Shown here piece after piece: positions 38,060-50,183 of a stretch of 64,000 bases of DNA. Numbering within the stretch: position 1 is the stretch's first letter; every line of letters begins with the position of its first letter. The notes below the pieces were generated by a model. That model saw nothing but the letters and a program-made list of their open reading frames with translations. It made no database searches and was not told where the DNA came from. This DNA is from Tetrahymena elliotti 4EA (Eukaryota > Ciliophora > Oligohymenophorea > Hymenostomatida > Tetrahymenidae), in the NCBI GenBank assembly GCA_000231825.2, contig JH720338.1, positions 481,574-545,573 on the forward strand, written 5' to 3'. The position numbers and the translations under genes are program-made.

Positions 38060-38103
38060 GATGAAAAGCCATTTCCACCCCCGAGTGAAATAGGTTTTTC
38101 ATC
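38060..38103. other. Long hairpin, 11 plus 5 bp with C-rich loop
   Basis: GATGAAAAGCC (38060-38070) pairs with GGTTTTTCATC (38093-38103) with one G-U on the plus sense; inside it ATTTC (38071-38075) pairs with GAAAT (38087-38091), leaving one bulged A at 38092. The apical loop contains CACCCCCGAGT. Confidence 0.8.
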
Positions 38104-38139
38104 ATTCTTATATATGATGTCGGATTATACGTATACTAA

Positions 38140-38190
38140 TGACCCACTTAAAGTCTACGGACACTTTTTCCCTATTTTTTTAATATATAA
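38140..38190 (+). promoter_or_regulatory. Possible snRNA-type promoter elements (PSE-like plus TATA-like)
   Basis: TGACCCA at 38140-38146 followed by CTTAA resembles the proximal sequence element of ciliate snRNA and telomerase RNA genes, which from memory is close to TGACCCATNAA. A TATATAA lies at 38184-38190. The spacing (about 38 bases) is wider than I would expect for a Pol III snRNA-type promoter, and no known RNA follows at 38210-38280, so this is weak. Confidence 0.2.
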
Positions 38191-39019
38191 AAAGTATTTT
38201 TTAAACAAGCTAGCTAGCACATAGAGATTGAGCAACTGCCTATCCAAGAAGATTCTCCGTTAAGAAGAAGAGAGAAAGAAAAAATTAAAAAGAAAAAGAT
38301 ATGAAAAAAATAAAATTCAAATTTAAAAAAAATTAAAAATAATCAGAAAACAAATAAATTAAAAAGAAACAGAAACAAACTAATTCAGATAAAAGAAAAA
38401 AGTACAAACAACAAACATATAAAAAAGTTAAAATAATTCAAGCTAAAAACAGAACCAATAATAGATATAAAAACATACATTTAATATCAATACTTTATAA
38501 TCCATCTAAAAATAAAAAATATATTTTAAGTCTTTTAATTTGAAAACCCATATATATCAAATATATTAAGAAAGAATGTGTTTTTCTTTAGTTTAATCTT
38601 TATCCTCATATACTTTATTCAGCTAAAAATTTAATTATTTTTCTTATGTATAATTTTTAATAAAAAAGCCAGAACCAATAATGATATTTTCTTAATTAAT
38701 TTTATAATATTAAATTAGTTTGGAAAAATAAATATTAGATAAAATAAATAAATGATTTTATTTATCAAAGAAATATTTGTTAATTATTCTTTAAATTAAA
38801 AATAAGTAGTAGTAAGATAAACTAGCCTATAAAAAGAATAAAATTTATATTTTATAAAATGATATTTAACATATTGCATAAAATACTGAAGTTTCATTAA
38901 TTAACAAATTATTTAGTCTAATTTATATTGAATTTTTACAATCATAAAACATCTATAAAATTTTGATGATATTTTTCTATTTAAAATATTTTATATGAGG
39001 ATAATTTATATTTTATTGT
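38191..39019. other. Intergenic region, A-rich then AT-rich
   Basis: The part 38205-38290 is less biased (GCTAGCTAGCACATAG, then a purine-rich stretch) and could be a short transcript; the rest is A-rich low complexity running to the 3' end of the E2 gene. Confidence 0.4.
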
Positions 39020-39702
<683 letters not shown>

Positions 39703-40809
39703 CTAAAAATTTCAATTTCTAAAAAATTAAAAGGATTGAATTGTATTTAAGGAATTAAATTGAATATAAAAACTACAAAATTTTGTGATCAATTTTGTTT
39801 GATTTCTTCCTTCATCTCTCATAAAATAGAACATAATTGCATAGTTATTTACAAATTTTAAAATAAACTAAAACCTTACTTCTATTTTAAAGTTAATATC
39901 ATATTAAAAACATGTTTTATTTTTTGATTTATTTAATAGAAATCCACTTATAATATAATATTATTATCATTTTTTATTATTCATGATTAAAATATTTTGG
40001 TATGGTTTTAAAAGGCTATTTAATAAATTTCATAATATGAATTAAATAAATTAAAACACTAAAAAAAGAAAGAGTTATTTTATCATTAAAATATGTTAAC
40101 TATTTTTCAGAATCTTTTTAATAAAAGACACACACAATACATATTTCATGTTCATAAATTAACTTTTAAATAAAGTAATAAATTTTGGTATCTCCAAAAA
40201 ATTCAAGCCTAAAAGTAACATTGATATGTCATGTAAGCCTAGTTTTATTAGTAAATTTTTAAAAAATGGAGGCCAATAAATATTTATTTTTACATGTTTT
40301 TCCATTAAAAGAAATAGCAAAAATGTATTAGTATAGTGTGTTTTAATTATTACTTATTTTTAATATTAAATTACATTCATTCATTCAATAAATATTAAAA
40401 AAATATATTAGCCTCTGAAATATTATTAATCTTTATTTGAATATTTGAACATGAAATACAAATGCTAAAATGATATTCTGTTATTTAAATAAAGATTTTA
40501 GAGAAAGAAAGAAATGAAAGTAATTTGAAATAATCGCCAAAGAGTTAATGATGAGCAGGAGAACAAAATATAAATAATTACATGAAATGCAAAAAAATTC
40601 ATATCTTAAATAGCTATTTAGGTAAATTTTATACATATATTAGTAATAAGTTATAAGACATTTCATATCCTTCCATATAGTTGCTAATATTATTTAAGTA
40701 AAAGTATATTATTGTTATTTAGCACTCAAGCCAATCATCCACTCTCTATAGATTCTTTATCACTCATTATTTTAATACAAATATTAGAAAACTGTATATG
40801 CAAGCAAAA
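39703..40809. other. AT-rich intergenic region
   Basis: Separates the E2 and Snu13 genes, both on minus. Nothing recognised; it should hold the E2 promoter and the Snu13 3' UTR. Confidence 0.5.
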
Positions 40810-42000
40810 TCAAGCGTTGATGAAAAGACGTTCACATTTATCCTTAATAGTTTTAATTTTTTCAGATTAGTTGGAGTGATCCTTTTTAATGATGGCAACA
40901 GCTACGACGTTTCTGGAGGTACCACAGGCTCTTCCTAAGTCCTTCTTAGAGTTAACGAAGACGTAAGGAATGTTTTTATCTTCACATAATAAGGGTAAGT
41001 GGAGGACGATTTCAAGTGGGGTGGTATCAGCAGCAATGATAATAACTTCAGCTAAACCTCTGTTCAAAGCTTTAGTGGCTTCATTAGCACCCTTCTTAAC
41101 CTACAAGTAAATTTAAAAGTACGTTATAGAATGAATTAGATTGATAGATAGATTTCGAATAAATCTTCAAATTTTAAAGCGTATTCTATGTGCAATTAGT
41201 AGCATCATAACCAGAAATTAGATAAAATTATTCATTTGTATCCCTAATATTTAATTAATATAATTTTATAAGTGTTTACTAATAGCTCTCAAATCTATAT
41301 AATCATATAATGATATATATAAATAGCTATATAGTTTTGCGTGTATTATATATAAATTAATTACAGGTCACATACAACTGATATTTTCATCTCATTTTAT
41401 TTAATCATTTTTTATTGATTAACTAACTGATTAACTGCCTTTCTCATCCTGAGCAGAGATGATTAAAAAAACTAAGCCATCAATTTTACAATTAACAGCT
41501 AATTTTAATATTTTAAGAAGGCTCTTCAAGAGAAAGACAGCAAAATAAATTACTGTTCCAGTTATGAGCGGTATGAGCTGGTATCAAAAACCAGTCACTA
41601 CCCTATCGAACTAGTTTGCTTTTAATTAAGCTCACTTTTGCTGATAAATTAACTCTACTGCTACAATTACAAAAACTATACGCTTTTAAACAGATCTATT
41701 TTTATCAAAAGAGTTTTTTACTTGCTTGAAAGAAGAACAGGCAGAGACCAGACTGGTCAATTCCTTGGATAAGGAATCATCAGCGAGGGGGGTAGCTCTT
41801 TCAGAAATATCCTATAAAGTTAAAAAAAATGATTAAACCAAATATTTTTAAATAGGTTAATTATTTAGAGATGGTAATCGTTCTCATCAAAAAAATAATG
41901 AAATTTCAGAATCATTTATTTATTTGCTAGTTTTAGTCCTTTTAAGCTGTTACAGAGCCAATCTCTTTATTCATGAAATGAATTAAAAATAATTTACCAT
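40810..42000 (-). CDS. SNU13: Snu13 / 15.5K (NHP2L1), L7Ae-family RNA-binding protein
   Basis: Binds kink-turns in U4 snRNA and in box C/D snoRNAs, nucleating the U4/U6.U5 tri-snRNP and C/D snoRNPs in the nucleus. Exons 42000-41998, 41811-41722 and 41100-40810 give 127 residues, the normal length (126-128). The L7Ae fold is unmistakable: [51 protein letters not shown], and a C-terminal helix ending in LFINA. The first exon is proposed to hold only the ATG, directly followed by GTAAAT; the next exon opens [15 protein letters not shown] in frame. The ATG-only exon is inference from frame and family length; an alternative start cannot be excluded. Intron 2 is 621 nt, far longer than others here. 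Confidence 0.9.
41101..41721 (-). other. Unusually long Snu13 intron with a less AT-biased segment
   Basis: 621 nt compared with about 45-85 nt for most introns in the window. Its part 41420-41640 is richer in G and C and contains local stems, for example CTGGT and ACCAG around ATCAAAA near 41579-41595. Intron-hosted snoRNAs are common in genes of this kind, but I could not identify a complete C/D or H/ACA pattern. Confidence 0.3.
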
Positions 42001-42984
42001 TTTGATTGTGTAATTAAGTGTGTTGTTTGTTTGTTTTATTTATAAACTAGTTTAGTTTGTTTTTATTAATTTAAATTGAATAAGTATTAGTTATAAAGAT
42101 TTATTATTAAATAATTTATTTATAGCTATTTTTATATCAAGAAGATTTTTAGTCTTTTATTTTATTTATTTATTAATGATTAAACACTAACAATATCTAA
42201 CTATTTCAGCTAAAATAATTTGGTCTCTTTTAATTCTTATTAACACCATTTTAAGCAAACAAACAAAATAAACACTCAAACATAAATATATAACAATTAT
42301 TATATTTTCTTTCTTTCCATTCATTTTACACATATAAAATCTAATCATTCTTAGATTTATTTAATATAAGTAGAAGTTAATTTGTTATCATTAATATGAA
42401 AGGCTCATCTGTCCTTGAATAAATTTTCAAATAGAATTATCATTCTTTCATAAAAATTTAAAAATATTTTATTTTTTACTATTATTAACAACAAGAATAA
42501 TTTTATTTAATTCTAAATTTTTTTAAAAATTAAAATTTGATTTTTTTTCATTTAATTTTAAGGAATTAATGATTTTATTAATCGAATATATTTCCAAGAA
42601 ATATTTTACATTTTTTTATTGATATGTATTACTTTTAAATACATAAAGGAATTAAATAAATAAAATATTTTTAATCAATCTAATAATTTATTTAATCATA
42701 AAAAATGTATTATTTTTAAGTATTTAGTAAATTTATTATTTTTTTAATCAATAAATTTCAAGATAATATTTAATATTTTATCTTAATAAATATTTAATAG
42801 ATATAAATAACTTTTAATAAATAATATTTGTCTTTATTTAATTCAATTAAAATTGCTAAAAAGAAGAAATATTCTAATTATTAAAAAAAATTTACCTTCT
42901 TTTATAAATTAATTTTATTTAAATTTTTTTACATTTTTTAAAAACAACTTTTCAATTTCTAAAAAACACAAAGGAAATTTCTGC
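42001..42984. other. AT-rich intergenic region
   Basis: Promoter side of Snu13 and 3' side of the coiled-coil gene. Long A/T runs, nothing else recognised. Confidence 0.5.
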
Positions 42985-44065
42985 TCATTTGTTACTATTA
43001 TTTTAAATTTTAATTTATTCTAACTCTGAAAGAACATCATGCAAGCCTTCTAACTCTGATAACATTTAATCGTTATAGACATTATTAACTTGCTTAAGCA
43101 TTTAATTTAAATATTAGTTATCTTTTTCAATATCAATAAATAATCCAACACTTTTATCAGTGCATAAAGGGTATTTTTCTTCCCATTTTTCAATTACTTA
43201 CAAAATATTTCTAACATCTTCTATAATAAATGAGTAGTTTTTAAGTCTTTCATCTAAATTTTTTTATAAGGTTTATACTTTGTTAAAGTCATAGTTCTCA
43301 ATATAATTTTTTATTTCTTCTCTTATTTAAATGAGATCTTGAATTGCTTCTATCTCAAGGAAAATATCCTCTAATTAACTTAATACTTATGATTTTTCCT
43401 TCAAATATGCAATTTTTTCTTTTTCAAATTAAGCCCATCCTTCATTATCTTCTAATAATTTTATTAAACAAATTTTTAAAATTAATATAATTCAGCTATT
43501 CAAAATCTTAACTACCTGCAGTGTTGTAATTCTCTTCTAGCTTTTATTAAATCTAATTTTCTGCATCCTAAATCACCCTCTATTTCATCTCAATAGACTC
43601 CTCTAATTCCTTAATCTTTTTTTAAATCTCTCTTTTTCTTTAAGCTTCATTTTAGCTGTTTTCATCTATTTATGTCTAAAAGAAATTATCCCCCTAAAGA
43701 TTTGTATCATTTGTTGAATCAGTTATATATGATTTATTTGTAAGTGTCTCTGATAAGCTTTCTCCTTAATTAGATTAATTTGCAACAAATGACTTAGATT
43801 TGTATAAGCAATCTAAAGTAAATTAAAATATATCCATCGCTTTATCACATAAACCCTAATTGTCTAATGTTGATTTCCAATCATTAATGTCACTAATAGT
43901 CCAATCTCTATTTTCTTCTTGTAAATCTTCTATGATGCAATCAATTACAGATTATAAAATCTCTATCGAGACCTTACATTCCTTATCCTAACATTAATGT
44001 TTATGATCTTTTATTTCTGACAATTACAATTAAAGTAAATTTATAATATCTGACTTTTTGCTCAT
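42985..44065 (-). CDS. Unrecognised coiled-coil protein
   Basis: Two exons, 44065-43516 and 43451-42985 (64-nt intron), 338 residues. No family recognised. Long heptad-like segments are visible at about 145-185 (KREIQKKIKELEESIEMKQR) and 190-320 (EKEKIAYLKEKSQVLSQLED, LQKNLDERLKNYSFIIEDV). The N-terminal part has several Cys and His (KDHKHQCQDKECK near residue 20) that could bind metal. There is no signal peptide or membrane segment, so it is probably a cytoplasmic or nuclear structural protein. Start is the first ATG of the frame. Gene model is good; function unknown. Confidence 0.8.
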
Positions 44066-44096
44066 TTATAAGAATAGGTTGCTTTTTGATAAACAA

Positions 44097-44122
44097 TAGA
44101 TAGATAGATAGATAGATAGATA
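44097..44122. repeat. TAGA microsatellite
   Basis: About 6.5 perfect copies of TAGA, about 30 bp upstream of the coiled-coil gene start. Confidence 0.9.
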
Positions 44123-45100
44123 ATTTTGAAAAATTTCAAATTAATTATCAGAAACTTAAAATTCTTTATTTATAATAATCAAAATCAGTAGATAAATATA
44201 TGTCAAACATATCTAATGGTTTCTAAATAATATGCTTATTGATTTTACAATAATAGCTTTTAATATCTTGAAATTTTAATAAAATAAATGCTTAACTATT
44301 TTATTTAAAAAAAAGAAGTTCAGCAATAAATTCTAACAATTATATTTAATAGTTTTTAATTATTGCTCAAGTAAATCTTTTAAATTAATCATAAATATTT
44401 ATTGTTAGAAAAGTTTTTTGATGTTTAAGTCTACTTTTTGGTAGCTTGAAATATCTGGTTCAAAAGGGTAAAAAATTGAAATTTTTAAAATAATAATCAA
44501 AATTTTTAAAATTTTAGAATTATTTATTAATAAAACAAAGAATACTAACATAATTTAGATACTTGTGGTTAACTTTTCTAATATTCTTTAGCATTACTCT
44601 TTAAGGATGATCTTGCTCAAATTTCATATATTTATTTTTTAAGATTATGTCAATAAATATGAAAAACTATAGGTCAAGTTATTAAAAAGAGTTAAAATAA
44701 ATTGATGCTAATTGAGGAAGAAATTAATTAGAATTAAAAAACAAGATTTTTTTGCTAAATTAAAACGATTAAGACAAACAAAACAGAAGAGTTTTTGCAT
44801 ATGTAAAACTTAAAATAATGTATTAATATGTTTTAGGATAAAAAATTTTGAAAAGATTTTTGAGGTAAATAAAGAAGTAAAGTCAAGACATACAATATTA
44901 ATTATTAATTAAAATAAATTGAAGTGAAGTAGAAGTACTTAACAAAAATAATAAATTTGTTGTGGAAGATAAAAAAAAAATTAAGGATAATTTCGAATAG
45001 AAAAATGTAGTCAATTGACTAAATGTTGAGAAATTTTTTTATAAATTTTTAAAATTATACAATATGAAAATGTTTCAAAATACTAATTAAATATGCTATC
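44123..45100. other. AT-rich intergenic region
   Basis: No gene, RNA or repeat array recognised between the coiled-coil and GDP-mannose pyrophosphorylase genes. Confidence 0.5.
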
Positions 45101-46507
45101 TCACATTAAAATTTGACCCTTTTCGTTAATGTTTGTAGAAATAACTTTATGAGGAAGTACACTGCAACCATTTACAAATAATTCGTCTTTTATTTTAACA
45201 TCTTCACCTAAAACAGTTAAACCTTCGATTCTTACCTATAATTTAAAAAAGTAAATAATTAATCCTTTGCTTTTCTAATTTGTTATGTGAGATTCATGAT
45301 AATTTGCTTTTAATAATATTTACCCATTTTCCAATTTTTGAGTCCCAACCTACGATTGTGTTATCAACCCAAGAATGAGCTCCAACTGTAGAGCTTTTAA
45401 GCATGACAACATTTTTAAGTCTAGCTCCTTCTTCTACAACACATTCAGGTCCAATAGTTACATTAGGCCCAATTACTGCAGTGGGTGAGATTTTAGCAGT
45501 AGGGTCAATCAAAACGTTTCCAATAATATTCTATCCAGTGCTAAGGATTGAGGGATTTTTAGCTCTAAATGATTCTAAAATTAAGGTAGTGCCAATAACG
45601 AAGTCTTTAGGTTGACCAACATCCATCCAGAATCCAGGTAAATCCATGGAGTATAATTAACCTTCTTTAGCCATATTAGGGAAAGTATTTAATTCAAGCA
45701 TGTGAGGTTCAAGCTTTAGATTTATAAAAAATATTTTTTAGATCCATGCCAGAAAAAGAATTGCATTTTTATGACAATTAAAAGAGAAACTTATAAAAAG
45801 AAAAAAGATTACAGGAATTCTATCAATAATAGAAGTGTTGAATAGATAAATACCAGCATTAATTTTATCAGATATAAATTATTTAGGTTTTTCAATAAAA
45901 CGTTCAATTCTACCATTGGAGTCAGAGACAACAACACCATACTTGGTAGGATCTTGGACTTTAGTGAGGAGAATAGTACCTTCCTTTTAGTGATTTTTGT
46001 GGAAAGTAAGCATCTCCTTGAAAGGGAAATCACAAATGACATCACTATTTAAAACGAAGAATAAACCATCTGGGTTATCCTTGACTAAATGCTCCTTGGC
46101 TAATCTCAAAGGACCACCTTTATATTATTTTGAAAAAGAATTAAGAAACGAATTTAGTAGTTATGAAAATGAAAAAATGAAAAACTAACCAGTTCCTAAG
46201 GGTTCAACTTCTTGGGAACAAATGATTCTGACTTTGTACTGTTAAATATTAAAAATTATTTAAGTAAGAATCCTTTTTCTTCTAGGTGAAATCTTACTTC
46301 TTCTTCAAATTATTTAATCTTTTCGATCATTGCCTTTGGTTAAAATCCAATTGCTAATATGATATCTGTAACACCAACATCAACCAAAGCTTTAATTTAA
46401 TGGGTAACGAGAGGTTGATTAGCGAATTCAACAATTGACTTAGGACAAGAAAAAGTCAAGGGTCTCAATCTGGTACCAAAACCACCTACTAAAATAAGAG
46501 CTTTCAT
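45101..46507 (-). CDS. Mannose-1-phosphate guanylyltransferase (GDP-mannose pyrophosphorylase, GMPPB/Psa1 class)
   Basis: Makes GDP-mannose from GTP and mannose-1-phosphate for N-glycans, GPI anchors and O-mannosylation, in the cytosol. Five exons: 46507-46298, 46238-46190, 46117-45813, 45713-45324 and 45235-45101; 362 residues, against about 360 in yeast and human. The nucleotidyltransferase domain opens with [16 protein letters not shown] and PK (22-23); Asp112 in LNSDV binds the metal; [26 protein letters not shown] and NAGIYLF follow. After [15 protein letters not shown] comes a left-handed beta-helix of hexapeptide repeats ([19 protein letters not shown]) and the usual C-terminal end KGQILM. 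All joins keep frame with GT/AG ends. Secure. Confidence 0.96.
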
Positions 46508-47067
46508 ATTTTTTATAGCTTAAATTTTTTGTTTATAAATTTTAAAAATAATAAGATTTAATATTTTATAGGATGCAGATTAGCTAGTATTTAATGAGAT
46601 AAGAAATGCATTAAAAAAATATCCATCAATTAATCAAAATAATTAATAAAAATTGATGTGAAAAAATTGATATGCTGTATCATATGGACATTATTTTAAA
46701 CATAAACACGTAATTATTATTTATTAATAAATTTAAAAATTAAACAATTTGTCACTTCTTTTTTTTTCAATATTTTAGAATATTTTAGAATTTATACCAT
46801 TCTTAAATCTATTCCATTATATTTTTTAAATTATTTTTATACCCACAATGAACAAACCTTCCTTGATATTTTTGTTAAAGTTGTTTGAAGGTTATTGAAA
46901 TGATTCTATTCTTTAATATTTTTTTGTTAAATAGAAATTTCTAAAATTTCACAAAATCAATAATTATTTAGTATGCAATCATAAAAAATAAATAACATCA
47001 AGATATTATTTAATCTGTTGATTAATTTATCATATATTAAATTTATTGTTTTTTGTGCAAATATCTT
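46508..47067. other. AT-rich intergenic region
   Basis: Promoter side of the GDP-mannose pyrophosphorylase gene and 3' flank of VMP1; nothing else recognised. Confidence 0.5.
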
Positions 47068-48777
47068 TCAATTCTTCTTTTTCTTGTCATTTTCTTCCTT
47101 TTATTTCTTTTCATTCTTAAGATCTTCATAGTATCCTTAAGCAAGAGAGTTGATGATTGAAAATACGAAGTATCCAATCATAAGAATGATGAAGTAATCC
47201 CATAATTATCCAATCAAGGGTTTTTCTCCTTCACTAACAGCTCCGTTAGCTAAGATATTCTTTTACTTTTCAAGCATGTCGCTAAGTTTTCCTTTCAAGA
47301 AAGGAACTAAAGATTCAATGAATTGTAAAGCATGTTCAACATGACCTTGAGAGAAGATGAAGATTACAAATATCATCTATTTTATAAAAATAAAAGTTAA
47401 AAATTTAATTACTCAAGTAGAACTAAAAATGTTGCTTTTTTTATCAATATTTTCATTTATTTTATATCTTACACTTTTTATTGTAAGATTTAATTAATTT
47501 TTTTTCAGCAAAAGAAATTATCATTAAAAAATGGAGAAATTTTAATTTTATTTTTCAAGAAAAAATATAAAAGTAAATAAATCAATACCTAAATGTGAAC
47601 TTTGATAATGGATTTTCCAATAGCAACAGCTGAGAAGAAAGTGAGGAAAGGGACACCGAAATGACCACAAGAAATACCTAAATAATTAATTAATAATTGT
47701 TTTATTTTTTTGCTATGATTAGTTTTTTTACCTGCAAGATCGAAAAGAGGATTTGGAATGGAAGCACATAATAAAACAGTGATCCAAGCATACTTTTGAA
47801 GATTATTATAAATAATTCTCTTAGCTACTGACATCAAATCCTTGTCATCTTTAAAAAAAACATTTAAAAATGAGATTATTTAAAAAATTGTTTTTTATTA
47901 CTCTTGTGAGCTTCAACATCTTCTAATTCTTCAATTTTCTTCTTACTAGCAGCTTTATTAAGTTAAAATAAAATAATTAAAAGATATTATTAACCAATAT
48001 AAATGTATCTACCAGCAGCTTTAGCAATGAAATAAGGAGGTAACTCACCAAGAGCAGTACCTAAACCCCATAAAAATGCTTCAAATTAAACGCTCAACAA
48101 AATATCAGAAAATTGAACAGGTCTTTCAACATTTTCTATTGATAAAAAGAAAATTTAAATATATAAGGCTTAATTTTTATTCATTTACCTGGGCAAGCAC
48201 TAAAGTGGTATGATTAATCCCATTTGCTAGGAACAAAGACAGGTAAAGCATTGCATTGATATGCTCTGATGGTAATCTAATATTTTTAATTGTAGCTATT
48301 TAAATTTATTGCTAATTTAATCATACGTTTGCAATTCTGGGTCCTAAGTAGAGAACAAAAGTATGCAATCCAGTACCTAAACCAATAGAGGAGGCAACAC
48401 CCAAAATAATCCAATAAGCCATGAAGTAGCCAACTTTTTCAGCATGTCTGTAATACTGTAATAATTATAACATATCGATTAATATCCACATCTTGTTTAT
48501 ATATAAATTTTACTTCTAAATGAGGTCCGTCAATAAAATTAGGAGTAATTATGACAGCTAAAACAACTGAAATGGCAATAATATTCTTCAAAATGTATTT
48601 CAAACCAATTTTAATGTAGCTAACTAAAACTAAAAAGAAATAGTAAAAAGTTGTGAAAGGATGAGTTAATATGCTGATTTAATCTTCATCCTTTTCTTCC
48701 TTAACCTCTACTTCCTATTTCTTAGGTTAATTTTCTTATGTTTAAGATGATTTCTTTTCTTTTTTGGTACTGCTCAT
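47068..48777 (-). CDS. VMP1: Vacuole membrane protein 1 (VMP1/TMEM49) homologue
   Basis: Multi-pass ER membrane protein of the VMP1/DedA group, a phospholipid scramblase needed for autophagosome formation and ER contacts in animals, Dictyostelium and algae. Eight exons: 48777-48514, 48455-48327, 48276-48189, 48135-48013, 47952-47902, 47848-47732, 47677-47589 and 47376-47068; 389 residues against about 406 in human. The conserved core is visible: [74 protein letters not shown] and IIKVHIQ, then a C-terminal membrane segment ([12 protein letters not shown]) and a lysine-rich cytosolic tail. The N-terminal 35 residues are charged and poorly conserved. Exon phases all agree; intron 7 is 212 nt, the others short. 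Secure. Confidence 0.95.
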
Positions 48778-49087
48778 TGCTTTTTTTAATATTTTAATTT
48801 TTGATTTAAATTATAAAGATTTAACTAATAATGCTAAACACTTTTATCAATATTTTTAATATACATTAATTATTGATTATTATGGCAAAACTGATTTTAC
48901 ACGTATTCTTTTATAGGAAATATCTTTCTATTTTAATTTTAGAATTTTTAACAACTAAAAAAAATTAAGTCCTATCTTTAATATATTTCATCAAGTTAAT
49001 TTAAAGTATTTTATTTCTAAGTGGAGCTAATTGGTAAATCAGCATCACTTTTATTAAACATATAAAAATATTTTATACTATTAGCAA
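48778..49087. other. Short AT-rich intergenic region
   Basis: Upstream of both the VMP1 gene (minus) and tRNA-Lys (plus). No other feature seen. Confidence 0.5.
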
Positions 49088-49160
49088 ACCCGTCTAGCTC
49101 AGTCGGTAGAGCGCCAGCCTTTTAAGCTGGTGGTCGAGGGTTCGAGCCCCTCGGTGGGTG
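49088..49160 (+). tRNA. tRNA-Lys, anticodon TTT
   Basis: 73 nt, folds completely: 7-bp acceptor (ACCCGTC with GGTGGGT, two wobble pairs), D arm TAGCTCAGTCGGTAGAGC, anticodon stem CCAGC/GCTGG around CTTTTAA, T arm GAGGG-TTCGAGC-CCCTC, discriminator G. No intron. Internal A and B boxes are intact. Confidence 0.97.
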
Positions 49161-49161
49161 A

Positions 49162-49168
49162 TTTTTTT
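49162..49168 (+). terminator. RNA polymerase III terminator
   Basis: Seven T directly after the tRNA-Lys(TTT) 3' end. Confidence 0.85.
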
Positions 49169-49457
49169 ATTTATTTATTTATTTGCATTTGTTCATTAAA
49201 AATATAAATTAAATATAATGTTTAAGTATGGATATTCAAATCAATATTAATTTTTTATTTTAATTGGAAAAATATGTTATTGTTTTAATTTTTTAGAATT
49301 TTTATCAATTTCTGGCAAGGTATTTGTTCAATTTTTTTTAAAAAACTTTATCATTAGAAAATAATCTTAATTAATACTTTTAATCAAATTTCATTTAGAT
49401 TTTAAATAAGTAAATAGATTAAAAAAATGAATTTTAAAGTCTTCAATTTTATCTTTA

Positions 49458-49557
49458 NNNNNNNNNNNNNNNNNNNNNNNNNNNNNNNNNNNNNNNNNNN
49501 NNNNNNNNNNNNNNNNNNNNNNNNNNNNNNNNNNNNNNNNNNNNNNNNNNNNNNNNN
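49458..49557. other. Assembly gap, 100 N
   Basis: Exactly 100 N, the conventional placeholder for a gap of unknown length, so true distance across it is uncertain. Confidence 0.98.
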
Positions 49558-50183
49558 AATAGATAATAAAAATTAAACTTTTAATTTCCCAATCAGATAA
49601 GAACATTTTTTAATTCCATTTATTTCTTAATCTTTTTATAATAAATTTTTAATTGTTTTGATTTTTTAAATAAATAAAAATATTTGATTTTGTACAAGAA
49701 AAAATTAATTTTTTTAATTGAAATCATTAGTTCAAAATTAAAATTTAAATAAAAAATATTTTAAATTTTTTTCGGAAAGAAATGTTAAATAAAAAAATAT
49801 GATGAATCACAATAAAAATTTTATGCTAAAATATCTTTGAATTTAAAAAATTTTTTTTATCAAATTTTGCTAAGGAGGTAATTAAAACCTTTAAGATTAA
49901 ATTTCACCAAAAATAAATAATAAATTCACTCTATAACTTTCTAAAAAAAATTCGAGATTCATGATTAATATTACTTTTTTTTGAATGAAAGTATTTACTA
50001 TTTAGTTAATTATAATAGTGAGGTCTGTAATAATTACTGTTAATTTTTAATAGCCATAAATTAATTAAAAATGTTATTGGTAAAAAATATATCATCAAAT
50101 ATTTACAGCTTATTAATTTTATTAATTTGAATAAATTATTAAGAATCTTAAATAAAGCCAAAGTAAATTATTACAATAGTATT

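Larger units (their letters stand above)
37679..38103 (+). ncRNA. Candidate structured non-coding RNA or DNA element, strand uncertain
   Basis: A compact block, richer in G and C than its flanks and without a usable reading frame on either strand. It contains at least six separate perfect or near-perfect hairpins: 37679-37729, 37844-37859, 37865-37884, 37903-37924, 38000-38020 and 38060-38103. Three of the stems are different in sequence yet all close the same four-base loop GCTA, and the loop of the first hairpin also carries CTT-GCTA-AAG. Conserved loops on unrelated stems are what one expects of a protein-binding RNA or ssDNA structure. I checked by eye for telomerase RNA, U1-U6, U3, SRP, RNase P and MRP signatures and saw none. 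Whether it is transcribed cannot be seen. Confidence 0.35.
49161..50183. other. AT-rich intergenic region containing the gap
   Basis: Only low-complexity AT sequence on both sides of the 100-N gap. Sequence content of the gap is unknown. Confidence 0.5.
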
